A stretch of DNA of 64,000 nucleotides from Bemisia tabaci (GCF_918797505.1 NC_092802.1:21039883-21103882), one strand, 5' to 3'; numbered from the stretch's first letter, positions 27,101 to 36,300 are shown. The notes: a model not told the origin generated them from the letters alone. Numbers and translations: made by a program.

Positions 27101-29527
27101 TTTAGAGTGCACGTAATGGCAAAAAAAAAAAGCGAAATTTAAATTTTCCTTAAAATTCATAATGGCTGTTTGTCTTCAACTTCAGATCTAAATCAGACAA
27201 CTCTAAAACAAATTAAGGGTATGGATAGGTATATTTTTTGTTTTTTGGTTGGACCATTAAGCTATTCAAATGAGGCGTTGCTGATTCTGACTTATGCTTT
27301 GCAGGGTAAAATATTCATCAGAAACATGATGGTACGTTTCATTCTTTTCATCAAATCTTTGTTTTCCTCAGACTTGCAATGAAAATATACATAAAAAGAA
27401 AAACACAGTGTCTGCAAATTCGGCAGAGAAAAATTTATCTACATTTTCTCAGTCAAAAAAATCAAAATTTTCTGAATTCCTGCATGGACGATTTGCACAA
27501 ATAGAATTTAAAATGAAAAATTTACAGCATTAATTTCACTGCGAAGGATAGGAACATGCAAGCCTCTGTTCTTTACATTATAACCATGACATTAATTAAA
27601 ATTGCAATTCCTTGATGAAAATTTGTCCTCTCTTCAATACGCAGAAAATAACTCAAAGCATTTGACCCCTAACCAGACTAAGACTCAACTTGACAACGCT
27701 GATATTTTTTCCAGAGTTCAAGTAACAGGACTTTTCAAAGTTCTAGTCTTTCTTATAAAATTTTCCGACTCCTCTCTGACTCTTCTTACAATTCCCGGTT
27801 TTCTAGACACCTTGAAAAAAAGATGCAGTAGGATAACTAAGTAACATACATTGCTCTGGAGAAAGTCTGGTGACAGCACACCTTGATAATACTGCACCAG
27901 AATCTGACCGGTTGCAAAAGAATTTGAAATTATCGTATAAATCTCCTTTACTTGCTGAGGACTAGAGGTGTCTTCTTAAAAGAGGCTGGTGCACGAAATA
28001 AATACGATAAATTGATGCTAGTGAATCTAAAATTTCACGAATTTACATCACAGATTTCCTAATTTGCTCAGCATAGTTCCTAGAATACTTACTTGTTGAA
28101 TACTAGCCTGTCCAACCTGCTGTATAACTTGCTGTATGCTGGACTGTCGAACATGCTGTATGGATGATTGCAGAACCTGTTGTATACTGGTTGTGTGACC
28201 AGTGATGTGCTGGATGATGGGCATTGAGCCCTGATCAGCCGAGGTGGCAGCCGACTGCGTGGATACAGGTCCATAGGCAAAACTTTGTCCTGCTGGGGTA
28301 AGAACTAACTGTGGACCAAGGCAACTGGTACCGCCCGCCTGGCAAAAGAAATATAAGTATTTTAAAACTTGGAAAATATAATTGGAAATAATTGAAAAAA
28401 GAGCTTGGAGTAGTGATGATGATAAGAACCAAAAAAATTGCAGAAAATGAGGAACAAGGAAAAACAATTTTGAAGGCCCTGGGCTGACAATCAAAAACAG
28501 AAATGGTTCATTCAACGGTGCAAATAGTTCTAAATTACAGGATTGATCCGTCTGAAGTGAAGAATATAGACACAGCTAAAATTTGTGGACGCTTGGGGCT
28601 TTGTTCATATTCATTCATTCAACTGCCCCTTTCCTTAGGAGGCCTCACATGATTTACGATGTGATCCTCTACATGGCATCATGAAAAAAAAAACCATCAC
28701 AACGAATTTCTAATGAATTCTGGCAGTGAAACCTTGAGGATACATCTTTGCGACAGATTACGATGACTTGCTTCAAAAAAAAACGTAACAGTATGGAAAC
28801 AAAATTCCATGATGCTGACAAACTTTGAGATCGATTCTCAACCTACCTTAAAATGTTCAAAATTTGGGAGAGTTCTTTTGGCTAGTTTAGAAATTTCCAA
28901 AACAAAATCACAAAAATTTCTTTTACTGTTTACAAAAAACTCTTGGAAGTGTTTACTTTTGCACGATTAAGTTTTCAAAGCCTTGAGTAACTGAGGATCT
29001 GAAGTTTTTTTCTTTTTCTTTTTTTCTTTTAAATACCTCTGGACTGTGTTCTGCCTTCTCCCTAAAATTTTAAGAGCCGTCCTATCCAGTAAGCTCAATT
29101 ATTAGAAGTCATCTACAATATTTTTGGAGGCAAATAACTTAACTGCTGCTGCGCAATTGCGGATTTGAAAAAATTGACGGGGTGCGTTAACTTTTCAAGA
29201 CACTACAATAGCCCAACCTCTCCAAATTTAAGGCACATTCGGTGCATATCTCAGGGAAGGCAGATCACTGTTCTTGAAAAAGGGCATTAACACATTGCTC
29301 CCTTGTGACAGGAGACTTGTTTCCTGAAATTTCATGGGGACAAACTAGGAATGAGAACTTACAGAAGTGTGGTTCGTGAGGGTGAGAGTGAGGGCTCCAC
29401 CGGAACTGGCTTGCTCCTGCTGTGCTTGGAGCTGCTGTAGCTGCTGCAACTGATGCGATGTGAGCAGAATCGAGCCGCCGGGGCGCCCCTCCAACAAGCC
29501 CTGCGGTAGCGAGTCCACGGTGTTGGC
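6444..29527 (-). CDS. BICRA: BICRA/GLTSCR1 orthologue, ncBAF (GBAF) chromatin-remodelling subunit; 16 exons resolved, N-terminus open
   Basis: Spliced minus-strand gene; the resolved exons join in phase to about 2128 residues. BICRA proteins are scaffold subunits of the non-canonical BAF (GBAF) SWI/SNF complex, in the nucleus with BRD9/BRD4-type bromodomain proteins. Seen in the sequence: a GLTSCR1 domain near residues 1930-2040 (SDAVKRLLRYH, then SQMLNKYRYLLWMDSM, then LILLSRMFI), and a C-terminal motif QSAIDSILNLQ followed by DEAVRSIL. Both match the family. The middle is low complexity: Gln-rich, with a 35-Gln run at about residues 1206-1240 and many EQQ-type repeats. A basic patch (KKIVKKKKEDEP) precedes VDLANLMKIS. 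Vertebrate BICRA has the same order: disordered Q/P-rich body, GLTSCR1 domain, short C-terminal helix. The start codon and the family's acidic N-terminal motif were not found, so the 5' coding end is uncertain. Identity is very secure; the exact ends of the first resolved exon are not. Confidence 0.93.
6726..7129. mobile_element. Palindromic MITE in last BICRA intron
   Basis: A near-complete inverted repeat of about 175-180 bp per arm around a short T-rich spacer. The left arm has ACCGCCAACAGACTGCGGTC and CAAAAGGAACAAC; the right arm carries the reverse complement with a few substitutions. Arms also share AGCCAAAAATAAATTAAACA. It starts 46 bp beyond the terminal exon's acceptor, so its insertion lies almost against the branch-point region. 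Confidence 0.85.
7913..8027 (-). CDS. BICRA: BICRA coding exon, end of GLTSCR1 domain
   Basis: 115 nt, entering in phase 0 and leaving in phase 1, with acceptor TTTTACAG and donor GTAAGA. It encodes REVQTSELILLSRMFIADES and then a Lys/Glu-rich helix. This is the segment after the MLNKYR helix of the GLTSCR1 domain, where vertebrate proteins also have a hydrophobic helix with RMFI. Confidence 0.93.
8709..9195. mobile_element. Inverted-repeat element, family A
   Basis: Ends are TAATAGACCACTAGACAAGG and its inverted counterpart TAATAGACCTCTAGACTAAG; GCAACGAAAATTATTG lies subterminally in both arms. An internal segment with CACACACTAAAAAGTACCGT recurs in the copy at 49.3-49.9 kb. It lies in the intron between two BICRA GLTSCR1-domain exons and its right end is 100 bp from the exon at 9295. 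Confidence 0.75.
9295..9538 (-). CDS. BICRA: BICRA coding exon, core of GLTSCR1 domain
   Basis: 244 nt with acceptor TTTTGTAG and donor GTAAGT. It encodes the domain core: EQEIFKDQQG, a TPFLSKSDAVKRLLRYH helix, an acidic linker with LEKADEIFEATSQ, and MLNKYRYLLW. The order 'TPF..AVKRLLRYH...F...LL.K...MLNKYR.LL' is diagnostic of the GLTSCR1 family. The first base completes a Leu codon from the preceding exon. Confidence 0.95.
10351..10396. repeat. Uninterrupted T46 tract
   Basis: 46 consecutive T on the plus strand, i.e. poly(A) on the gene strand, inside a BICRA intron. It could be a retroposon tail or microsatellite expansion. Confidence 0.95.
10647..10717 (-). CDS. BICRA: BICRA coding exon, Ser/Pro-rich lead-in to GLTSCR1 domain
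   Basis: 71 nt, phase 0 in and phase 2 out, acceptor TTTTTAG and donor GTAAGT. It encodes VGTQTTSEPSPSPPSFNPSK followed by RTF, just before the conserved domain. Both neighbouring phases agree. Confidence 0.9.
11233..11346 (-). CDS. BICRA: BICRA coding exon, Pro/Ser-rich
   Basis: 114 nt (38 codons), phase 0 at both ends, acceptor TTTGTAG and donor GTGAGT. It encodes a Pro/Ser-rich disordered segment (QVSTPVKIVSSPAPSSP, then HPPPPSSP, then SPIHVQ). No domain is recognised; phase continuity supports it. Confidence 0.9.
12594..12761 (-). CDS. BICRA: BICRA coding exon, charged coiled-coil-like segment
   Basis: 168 nt (56 codons), phase 0 at both ends, acceptor TTTTTTCAG and donor GTGAGT. It encodes HLKAVQNQISILSSKK, then a heptad-like helix ENNALQRLFMEQQKILLSGK. 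Unlike the flanking low-complexity exons this segment is compositionally normal, so it is probably a structured or binding element upstream of the GLTSCR1 domain. Confidence 0.92.
12815..13190. mobile_element. Degenerate copy of the CAGGGTGTCTACAG element (family C)
   Basis: Shares TTTTCCCTGACCA.AATGAT, AAAATTCCCTGACTT and a GAGCACTGAACCCAGCAT-like core with the intact copy at 25712-26142, in the same order. The terminal inverted repeats are eroded. Confidence 0.6.
13340..17026 (-). CDS. BICRA: BICRA giant 3.69 kb exon (1229 codons), Gln/Ser/Asn-rich with polyQ
   Basis: One open exon of 3687 nt, phase 0 at both ends, acceptor TTTTCAG at 17027-17028 and donor GTGAGT below 13340. The N-terminal half (about 15,200-16,900) has many degenerate copies of an EQQ(K/R)VQ(I/L)(L/V) motif. 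A run of 35 Gln codons (mixed CAA/CAG) lies at 15059-15163. It is followed by a long Q-rich tract with ALQQ, QQVQQPIQ and HQ variants. The C-terminal part (13,340-14,450) is Ser/Pro/Asn-rich and ends with a basic patch CRKPKKSAVVKP and a Gln-rich coil. Predicted to be disordered. Strong bias to CAA/CAG makes the antisense strand open too (poly-Leu/Val/Ala), which is an artefact. Confidence 0.93.
15059..15163 (-). repeat. BICRA: CAA/CAG repeat encoding 35 Gln in BICRA
   Basis: 35 in-frame Gln codons with mixed CAA and CAG, flanked by shorter runs. The interruptions by codon type should make it more stable than a pure CAG tract. Confidence 0.97.
17662..17718 (-). CDS. BICRA: BICRA small coding exon
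   Basis: 57 nt (19 codons), phase 0 at both ends, acceptor CTTTTTCAG and donor GTACAG. It encodes NNTNITSTGNKEALLQSLQ. It is too short to recognise alone; splice signals and phase with both neighbours support it. Confidence 0.85.
18652..18729 (-). CDS. BICRA: BICRA small coding exon
   Basis: 78 nt (26 codons), phase 0 at both ends, acceptor TTTTTTCAG and donor GTAAGT. It encodes SVTPSVAAAAQNQLAQLIAD and then HGSLLQ, an Ala/Gln helix. Continuity of phase and a strong donor support it. Confidence 0.87.
19100..19290 (-). mobile_element. tRNA-derived SINE (minus orientation)
   Basis: On the minus strand from 19290: GGCCTCCTGTGATGCAGTGG (A-box-like) followed about 40 nt later by a B box GGTTTGATTCCTGG, as in a tRNA head, then a body rich in GGGATGGGATTTCAGGGAC. 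The far end was not resolved. It sits in a BICRA intron in the gene's own orientation. Confidence 0.6.
19764..19835 (-). CDS. BICRA: BICRA small coding exon
   Basis: 72 nt (24 codons), phase 0 at both ends, acceptor TTATTTTCAG and donor GTAATG. It encodes VTNPPLRLSLGEDGRMIVHQ then NTPQ. The segment is compositionally ordered within a disordered protein. Confidence 0.88.
20759..20982 (-). CDS. BICRA: BICRA coding exon, acidic then Ser/Thr/Gln-rich
   Basis: 224 nt, entering in phase 1 (G+GT makes Gly) and leaving in phase 0; acceptor TTTTCGCAG, donor GTAAGA. It begins with an acidic IDDEDVAP that continues the VDLANLMKIS motif of the upstream exon, then becomes Ser/Ala/Gln-rich (ITGPSTIKHLIQPQQ). 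Confidence 0.9.
21974..22226 (-). CDS. BICRA: BICRA coding exon with basic NLS-like patch
   Basis: 253 nt, phase 0 in and phase 1 out, acceptor TTATTTTCAG, donor GTAAGA. It encodes VVRLIAGSGLQIQQIQTSTG, a Thr-rich stretch, then RKPLPKKIVKKKKEDEP and RVDLANLMKIS. The Lys-rich cluster looks like a monopartite nuclear localisation signal. The adjoining VDLANLMKISGIDDED spans the splice junction and looks like a short conserved linear motif. Confidence 0.9.
23308..23684 (-). CDS. BICRA: BICRA coding exon, Gln/Gly/Pro-rich
   Basis: 377 nt, entering in phase 1 and leaving in phase 0; acceptor CGTTACAG, donor GTACGA. It encodes MMSTMPVPLKAKQPPQILPK, then VQLILRSPPPQQP and GTVLLQGKQQGQQ. The local pattern (VLLQGK, LILRSPPP) resembles the hydrophobic/Gln repeats of family members. 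The two Met codons near the start are internal, not a start site. Confidence 0.9.
24225..24390. repeat. Imperfect tandem duplication (about 100 bp period)
   Basis: Two copies of GCTGAAA(G/T)AT..AAGTTT(C/T) ... CAATGTTTT.AAAATTGGCA lie side by side in a BICRA intron. Confidence 0.6.
25712..26142. mobile_element. Family C inverted-repeat element with 5-bp target duplication
   Basis: 431 bp. Left end CAGGGTGTCTACAGAATCGG, right end reads CAGGGTGTTTACAGGTCTGG on the other strand. Both flanks carry GTGTA, a perfect 5-bp duplication. The ends hold several AAATTCCCTGAC / TTCCAGGTTTTCC motifs. No coding capacity. It sits in a BICRA intron, 129 bp from the exon at 26271. Confidence 0.8.
26271..26550 (-). 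CDS. BICRA: BICRA coding exon with two phase-equivalent donors
   Basis: 280 nt using the distal donor (CTCCG|GTGTG); acceptor TGGATTCCAG. It encodes VNQPGLQQMGSRTSQSVNVN, a Ser/Pro/Gly stretch, and HQVVQIIHQQATRNS. A second donor with consensus GTAAGT lies inside the exon (exon end 26466). Using it would remove 195 nt (65 codons) and keep the same phase. Which donor is the main one cannot be told from sequence. Confidence 0.85.
27406..27814. mobile_element. Older copy of family C element
   Basis: Starts CAGTGTCTGCAAATTCGGCA and ends CTAGACACCTTG, with the same internal layout as 25712-26142 but many substitutions. Confidence 0.6.
28093..28338 (-). CDS. BICRA: BICRA coding exon, Gln/Ser-rich
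   Basis: 246 nt (82 codons), phase 0 at both ends, acceptor TTCTTTTGCCAG and donor GTAAGT. It encodes AGGTSCLGPQLVLTPAGQSF, then IIQHITGHTTSIQQVLQSSI and further SIQQV copies. The repeated SIQQV/SIQHV pentads form a small internal repeat. Confidence 0.9.
29044..29270. mobile_element. Degenerate hAT-like MITE (CTGCCTTC family)
   Basis: Left end CTGTGTTCTGCCTTCTCCCT followed by AAAATTTTAAGAGCC, right end CAGGGAAGGCAGATCACTG. Both ends match the better-preserved copy at 62651-62906, in inverse orientation. No flanking duplication remains. Confidence 0.6.
29363..29527 (-). CDS. BICRA: BICRA most upstream resolved coding exon (start side uncertain)
   Basis: It leaves in phase 0 at donor GTAAGT (29361-29362). 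In the joining frame it reads ANTVDSLPQGLLEGRPGGSI, then LLTSHQLQQLQQLQ, and ends LTLTLTNHTS. An in-frame TGA just upstream (29534-29536 region) means the acceptor must lie downstream of it. CCAAG before 29527 is used here but its pyrimidine tract is weak; TACCGCAG about 25 nt further in is an alternative. A better-looking acceptor (TTGTTGAGCAG) further upstream would put the TGA in frame. The junction is therefore tentative. Confidence 0.6.
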
Positions 29528-32500
29528 CTTGGTTCAATGCTTCCCACAAGCTGCTCAACAAATCAAAATCACATCTCTCAATAAACAAGGAAAACTTTAA
29601 ACAAAATTTGATTTGATAGGTGGTGCTTATAGTAGCTGTATAAAAGAAGAGCTCATCCACTTGATTTATGGTAAATTGAGGCATTTTCTGGTAAAAGGGC
29701 ATATGACGCTAACAATGCTGTTAAAATTGTGCAATTTTTTCTGGCATTTGCGGCAGATGATATTCATTCACAGTCAACTTACTTCCTCACATTAGTGAAG
29801 AAAAACTCGGAGAAGATTCAGGGAAAAATTCATAGTAAATTTGTTGGATAAGTTACTTACGACTAGAAAACTACGTTGCACAATCTTAGCAGCATTGAAA
29901 GTCTCATACGCCCTTTTACCTAAAATTCTTATGAAATATCTAATATTTGACTTAGTATTGGTGGCAGCAGTGAAGTACTACACTTTAACAAGGTGGTAAA
30001 ATGGTACTGGGTCCACATCATTTGGTGGGGAAAACAAAGCCAAAAAGTTCCAAAATTTCAATCAGAGTCAAAAATTTTGAGCTCTAATGCGTACTAGAAT
30101 ATGACTGAGAGGAAAGAGTGTTCAGCTCAGGCAGCTTGCATTGGAATATAAAGTTGGGGCCCGCTCAGAAATCTATAACATTTTGAGTCTTCTTAGACCT
30201 CATCAGTAGATCACACTTGTCAATGAACCCAACTTAGCGTCCCACAAAATCCAAGAAGGCATCGAAACACCATCATGAATATGAAGCAAGGCATGACACA
30301 AAAGTGTGATCTTTGCGCTGAAATTACTAGATTGTTACGTACAGTTCCGGCCATTTCTTAAGGTTTTTTTTTATACTACACTTTATCTATGTGGTTGTAT
30401 TCTGATGAGTTGCTTTAGATATCGGTTGTGGGATCAAAAGTAAACTGTTTTTGCCACAACCACCTTTTTAAAGTATTTCTGTCATTTCCTGTGCCAAAAT
30501 TAAGTATAAAAATATAAAATTATTTCCTAGGACAGAGTGGAGTAAGATAGAGATATAGAAAAGATTCTAAAATGTGACTTACAGTGGCAGCAGAGAAAAC
30601 TTCAGAATAATTATCGAATTATCATATCTGGAACAAAAGTACAAAAAATTAAGTACCCTAACTAAACAGGAAGATGTAGATTCAAGTTGCTAAAAACATG
30701 AGGATTTGAGCTACGAATTATACTACGGTAAATAATTTTACCAAAAGCAAGGGTTGTTAGGAAAGCCACAAAGTTTTTATCCTGCCAGAAATTTTGGCGA
30801 GCACAATTACACAGGGAAATATCATGTCCCTGACAGAACTCCTAATCTGCAACCCTTGACTCACACTTTCGCATATAAATCCAGTCATTTCACGGAGGAA
30901 TGCGCAATTTTTCCTTCTGGTCGAGAAGATTCCCAAATCTTAATCTTCTAACTTAACTGCAGGAAAGATGCCTTTTTCATCATGCTAAGACTGATATCAA
31001 ACCTGCCATTTAAAATTAGAATACTCCTTTAGCCCTGCGAAAAATTTGAAGTCTCTTTGAAACTACTTGAAAGATTTTGTTCCTCAAGAAAGAAATTTCT
31101 ACATTTTTGCACATTTGAAGCATATCGAAGTATCTGTCCATTGTTGGTCAGCAAGTACTTCGTTGCTTCTTGCACATTCCATGCTCACTGAAATATTGGT
31201 TGACATTTAGTCAGCCTGTTCTTTTTGAATACCTACAAAATTTGAGCACTCTGGAATATTGGTCCATTTTTAGTCGATCCCTACTTTTGACCTTTGGGTA
31301 TTATTCCTTCAAAATGAAAGAAAGTTAAGAGAGTAAATCCTAGGATCCCAGGTGAGCTACGATGGAAAATTTAGGAAGAGCTTAGAACAATCCTATTCCT
31401 ATGCAAGAGCACACTTACCCTGGATATGGTAGAGGATCTCTTTAGCGGCAGCTTATCCTTAACATGGCTCCGTATCTGATGCACAATACGAAGGTTTCTT
31501 GTCCGATCCAAATTCAGGGAAAGAGGACATTTTCTCTCTGTCTCTCCTCAATTGCAAACCTCATTGTTGGGAATCCTGGATGATAAAAAAAGCTGTTTTC
31601 CAAGATGAAATACACAATCCAGATGGATTAGGTATGTATCCAAAATTTTCAGTCCTAAAAAGGTAAGCTATCTAGATCCTCCACTCTGACTTCGTATCTT
31701 GCACTGGGACTGAAGTTTCCACTTTGATTTAAAATAAACTTGTTGTCTGGTTATTCCTGCAAAACAAAAAGAGAGAGTCATGAGTGAATTTTGTGAACAT
31801 GGATTACAAACATTATGCAAGTCAAACCTAAAAATTCAGTGTTGCGACATTCCAGAATTTTCCTTTCAAAGAATACTTTTTACTCTGATGAAAAACTAGT
31901 GACATTGTTGTTGTGACACTTTCCCTCTTTTGAATCCGTAAAAAATGTCACTTTGTTTCACCAACTGGCCATTTTGACTTGGGTTCATCATTTTAACACC
32001 AGCACCGTAGGCTGATGAGATTTGAGTTAGGCACTTTCATCAGATTTTACTGACAAAAAAAACGAAGTAACCGATTGTTTTGGTTCGGTATTTATATAAA
32101 AAATCTTGTTATTTATACATGAGTAGGGTGTCCTAAATTGATTGGCAGCACTTTAGTAGGCTGATTCTTAGGGGAAAAATAGGACTGCTTTGTTCTATGA
32201 CACTTTTATGTTTGAGTCATTTTAAGCGAGGATGTATTTATAGGGGGGGAGGGGCAACCCCTTATGTTTCCAGTTTCAACTGTCACCAGAAATGGACAAA
32301 GCACATGAAATTACCTTCCGACTCCAAACTTCCTGTAATTCTGTTGATAACAGTGGCTACAGTTTTAAAATAATGTAAATAAAGACTGGTCTGACATCCC
32401 CTCTGTTGTTTCAGAAAATAAGGAGAGAAGCCTGAGAAATAGCTGGAAAAATTATATATATAGGCACATGTTTTAAAGTATCTTTTTCAGGTGGGAGGCT

Positions 32501-35500
32501 ATGTAAGACTGAGCTTGATCCCATGTGAGGCTAGCTTAGTCCCCTCTCCCATATTTAGCCGACATAAAATAAAAGCAGCCCCTGAGAGGATAAGTCAGGA
32601 AACGTACAGGTTCCCTACATTATAGCTGCGACTTATCAATTTTTGTTAAACTAGAGAAATAAGTAAGTATCTTCAACGTGCAGGAGTTACAAATTTTTCA
32701 AATTTGCCTCTTTTATAGATGAAAAGCTGCCAAATACGTTTGAGAGAACACTGGCATGATTGGAAATTTAAGGAGAGTATATAAGTTGATTGTGAAAGAA
32801 AAACCTGTTTTAATTTCAGGGGATCAAAAGTGTTCATTATCCTAAGTGATGATCAAATGTGACTGAAAGTAGACAGCATCATAAATCAAGGTATTCAGAA
32901 CTGTAATGAGACAAGTTCACAGTTGTTTACTTTTGACCGTCCAGCACAGTATCTATTTTAGTGTACCAGCATACAACGGCAGCAACGTTAATTGTCAACT
33001 GCTATCGTACAGGGGTGGTGCTTGTCACTGGCAACTAGAATGTAAACAACAGCCAATTTATCTGATGCAAGTGCTTGACACATTTCTTTTCCCCCAATTT
33101 CACCATTAGTAGCTTACTAATAAGACTAGAAATAGCCACAACAAGCTACTAGGAGAACCTCACTGTGTTGCTCAGTTTCCGAACTGAAATAAAAGCCCTA
33201 CAGAGGACTCTGAAATGAGCATTGAAAGACAAAATTGGCCAACAAGCCAGTCATGAAAACAGCGCCAGCATAACTAAACAGGACAAAGCCCCTTTTCTCC
33301 ATGCGATACATTGAATTATGTGTTTTGTCATGCTCATAGAGAATTTCAATGATCCGCCCAAAGTAGTACTCTTCAGTCCCATTTGAAGCGTAGAAAGTAA
33401 ACATACTTAAGTGTCTCGAGTCAACCTTAGACTCACCCCCTAATGCGACGACAAGCAATATCAGATAAGGAAAATATACAACCCATTTGACAAACTACGG
33501 CACAGCTATTGGCCCTTAACAAAACCTAACCTAATTTGGGAACGGGTCATACACTAAGTTTTGGCTGCGACAACAAAATTGATGATATCATGTCTTTGAT
33601 TCCATAGCGTAGGTATGGTAGAAAAACAGAATCTTCCCCGGTAGTATAGTCAACAGACTGTTAAGATTAGGTTCTGTAACTGTCCGTATTCTATTCTAAA
33701 CTATGACCCTGACACTAGGCTACCATCAACAATAAAGCATAATAGAGTTGAAGTGCACCTAAGCTAAGAATGAATACCCCGCAACTTTATAAGAAACTGA
33801 GAAGCAGTTCTAACTGCTTGACAATTGCGGGGAGCTGGGTAAAAGAAAATAGGGTAAAAAAAAAGGGTGACAATGGAAGAGCCATAACCTAGACGAGACA
33901 AAGGTTCAGGATTCTGGGATACTTGTGAGGTGAATCCAGCAAGGCATGGTTTACAGCTTTGGGAAAGGTTTTAATGGAAGTTTTGGATGGTGAAAGAGGC
34001 GCTAAGTAGGTTCGATAAGGTAATAAAATTTAGAGTGATGAACTACAAAAATCTGGTGAAAAAAGCACCAGGACAGGCTAAGGCAAGCAGGGCAACCAAT
34101 TGATGTGTACGTTATCTACGGGGGTTGGAATATTCAATACTTCTGAATGACTTCATCTAGAAGGATAATGAGAACGTACCTTAAATTACGGAGGTTAGCG
34201 CACTTTTGTTCGCGGTTAAAACTACAGAAACTACGAAACATCGAATGCAAACTGAGACAGTCCAATAGCTCAGGCAATGGAGCATTCGTCTGGTTGGATT
34301 CACAAACAAAATTCAAAGTTTCACGAACGAACGGCAACACGGAGTCATTCGTAGTTAATTTCACAATTGATAAATACTTTAAATACGTATTTCACACTTA
34401 AAATTAGGACACATGGCATAAAACACGAAGGTAAACAAACGGCGAATAAAAATATTTGAAATGATAGCCTTTCAGCTGTCGGCCATTTTGCATCGATGAC
34501 CGCGCGGTTGCCAAAAGAGCGGCAAAACTTTTTGGTGGCACCTAAGTTCAGCCGAAAAAAAAGCAACGCGCGAAAAAGTTCGCCGGTTGAAAAGAAATGC
34601 CTTCAAAGGAATCACGAGCCAAATTCTCGTTGACATCCCCAGCGCAGCTCTGCTACGTCATCTTTCAAAAATCGGAAAATCGGATTTTCGGTGTGAATGA
34701 GACACCTCAAAGTTCCGATCGATTCCGGCCGCGTTGCAGCCTCCTCAAAATCCCGATCCGGGGAAAAAACACATCAGCAAAAATGTGACTTTGGGAGGCT
34801 CGAAGAATATAGCGAGCAAAACAGCGGCAAAAAGTTGATAACAGCCGAGAGACGGGAGAGTGTGCGAAAATGGAGGCTCGAAGAACGAAGAAGCGGAGGG
34901 GAAGAGAAAGAGGAGAGAATGAGTCAAGGTCAATGACATAGTCTGGAGCAGGTCCAAAAACGGTCAAACGCATTGATAAAGTGCGTTGATAGTAAGTTAT
35001 GAAACTTGCGTAATCGTCTCAGTAATGAAAACCATAAATTTTATTTCTGCAGTCTGCGGGGCCCCGGCCGGGACTCGCATTACAAGCAACGCCCCTCCAC
35101 CAATGGCCGTCAGCGAGGGGAGCGGTAAGCCTCGGTTCCTGAAACAGATGTAGTAGGTGGGAGAGAATGAATGGGAAGGCGGGGGGAGGAGGGTTAGAGT
35201 GGGAATAGAAACCGAGGGAGGGGATGGAGCCTTAACGTCCTCCACGTAAAAGCACATGGACATGGAACGATATCATCGTACTGACAACAAAACGGTCTAG
35301 AGGATCAACCAGACGAGCTGGTGCTGAAGAATTAAAGGCGAAGGGTCATGGCAGGCATGAGGGCCGAACAAAGAAGTGCCGAACGGGTGACCCGCACTTT
35401 TTTGGCGGTTGCATTAAAAAAATTAATTTTCGAGCGCAAAAGCCGCCAAGGCGTCAAAATTCATAAAAACCCTGAAATCGGGACGGACCCTGCATCGTTT

Positions 35501-35569
35501 GACAGTGTGAACGGCGGTCTTTCGGCTGAAAAACTATAAAAAGGAGAACGTTATCAAAAAACACTTACC
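29528..35569 (-). other. 5' region of BICRA: long intron(s) and probable untranslated exons
   Basis: No exon here could be tied in frame to the resolved coding exons. Sites that look spliced are: a first-exon donor GTAAGT ending at 35569; a possible non-coding exon between acceptor TTTTGCAG near 31757 and donor GTAAGT near 31427; a 44-nt candidate ending with GTAAGT near 30582; and a 60-nt candidate ending with GTAAGTAA near 29873 that is open in one frame (KRAYETFNAAKIVQRSFLV). None carries an obvious start codon in a matching frame. The family's acidic N-terminal motif was looked for and not found. Confidence 0.4.
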
Positions 35570-36300
35570 TTCGGTTGACGAGCCGGAGTCTTGTCGTCTC
35601 CGAGAAACGGGGTTCACACGTCAAGAGCGACGAATCCGGGCCTCTGATTGGTCGGAGCTCACCGACGTGTAGAAAGTGATGCTATTTAGGAGCCCAATCG
35701 ATTGCGCTGTGGAGGGGATACGAGCGGCGGCGGCTGTCGCGACCGCCAAGCGGTGTGCGCAGCTGCCGCTGGATCCCCAGGTGCCGTTACTTTCGGTCTC
35801 GACTCAATCGCATCCATCCGACCGGAGGTTTTTCGAAAAAAATTTCCGCATCGAAAACCCGGATTTTCCGCCGTTTTCCGGCCGTGATTCTTGCAGCGCG
35901 GCTATCTTTACGAAGCCAAGCGGGCCGCTCGACGAACCTTATCGAGATTCGTGCCGTCGCCGTCAAAACAACGGGCTAGAACGGCACGCGAGCAAGTTCA
36001 CGGACTCCGCAGAAAAACAATCGCCAGAATCGGACTTTTTCCGAAAAAAAAGCGGACGAGGAAGACACAACAAACGGCGATGAACCCGAGGACGAAAGCG
36101 TGGAAGGAGAGGCGAGAGGAAGGAACGATAACGGAGGACCCGAAAGCAAACAGTTGAATAACACTTGAGATAGCCTGCTACGCGGTGGTGGGGCGTAGTT
36201 GGCGCGGCGCTCGGCCAATGGGAGCGCGGCCGGGAGAAATTTCAGGCGGGGCTAAAATTTCATTGCGGAGAAGAAAGCCCTCGGCTTGTGAATGGAGATG
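34440..36300 (-). promoter_or_regulatory. CpG-rich promoter region, probable BICRA transcription start area
   Basis: This stretch is visibly richer in G+C and CpG than the surrounding 60 kb. A strong splice donor (GAAG|GTAAGT, exon end 35569) on the minus strand marks the end of a probable untranslated first exon. A CCAAT box on the minus strand (GACCAATCAGAGG, about 35640) and a TGACGTGTG CRE-like site (about 35610) lie just upstream of it. Another CCAAT (plus strand) is at about 36214. There is no TATA box. Several open frames in this GC-rich tract have no recognisable product and are treated as by-products of composition. Confidence 0.5.

Noticed and set aside
29265..29702. 145-codon minus-strand frame across the upstream BICRA exon
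   Set aside because: It does not match the phase of the next exon and its Q-poor, His/Pro-rich reading is unlike the protein; its first part is discussed as a possible frame conflict.
35676..36218. Overlapping Arg/Ala/Pro-rich open frames in the CpG-rich region
   Set aside because: GC-rich DNA has few stops; several frames are open at once and none is recognisable. Treated as promoter region.
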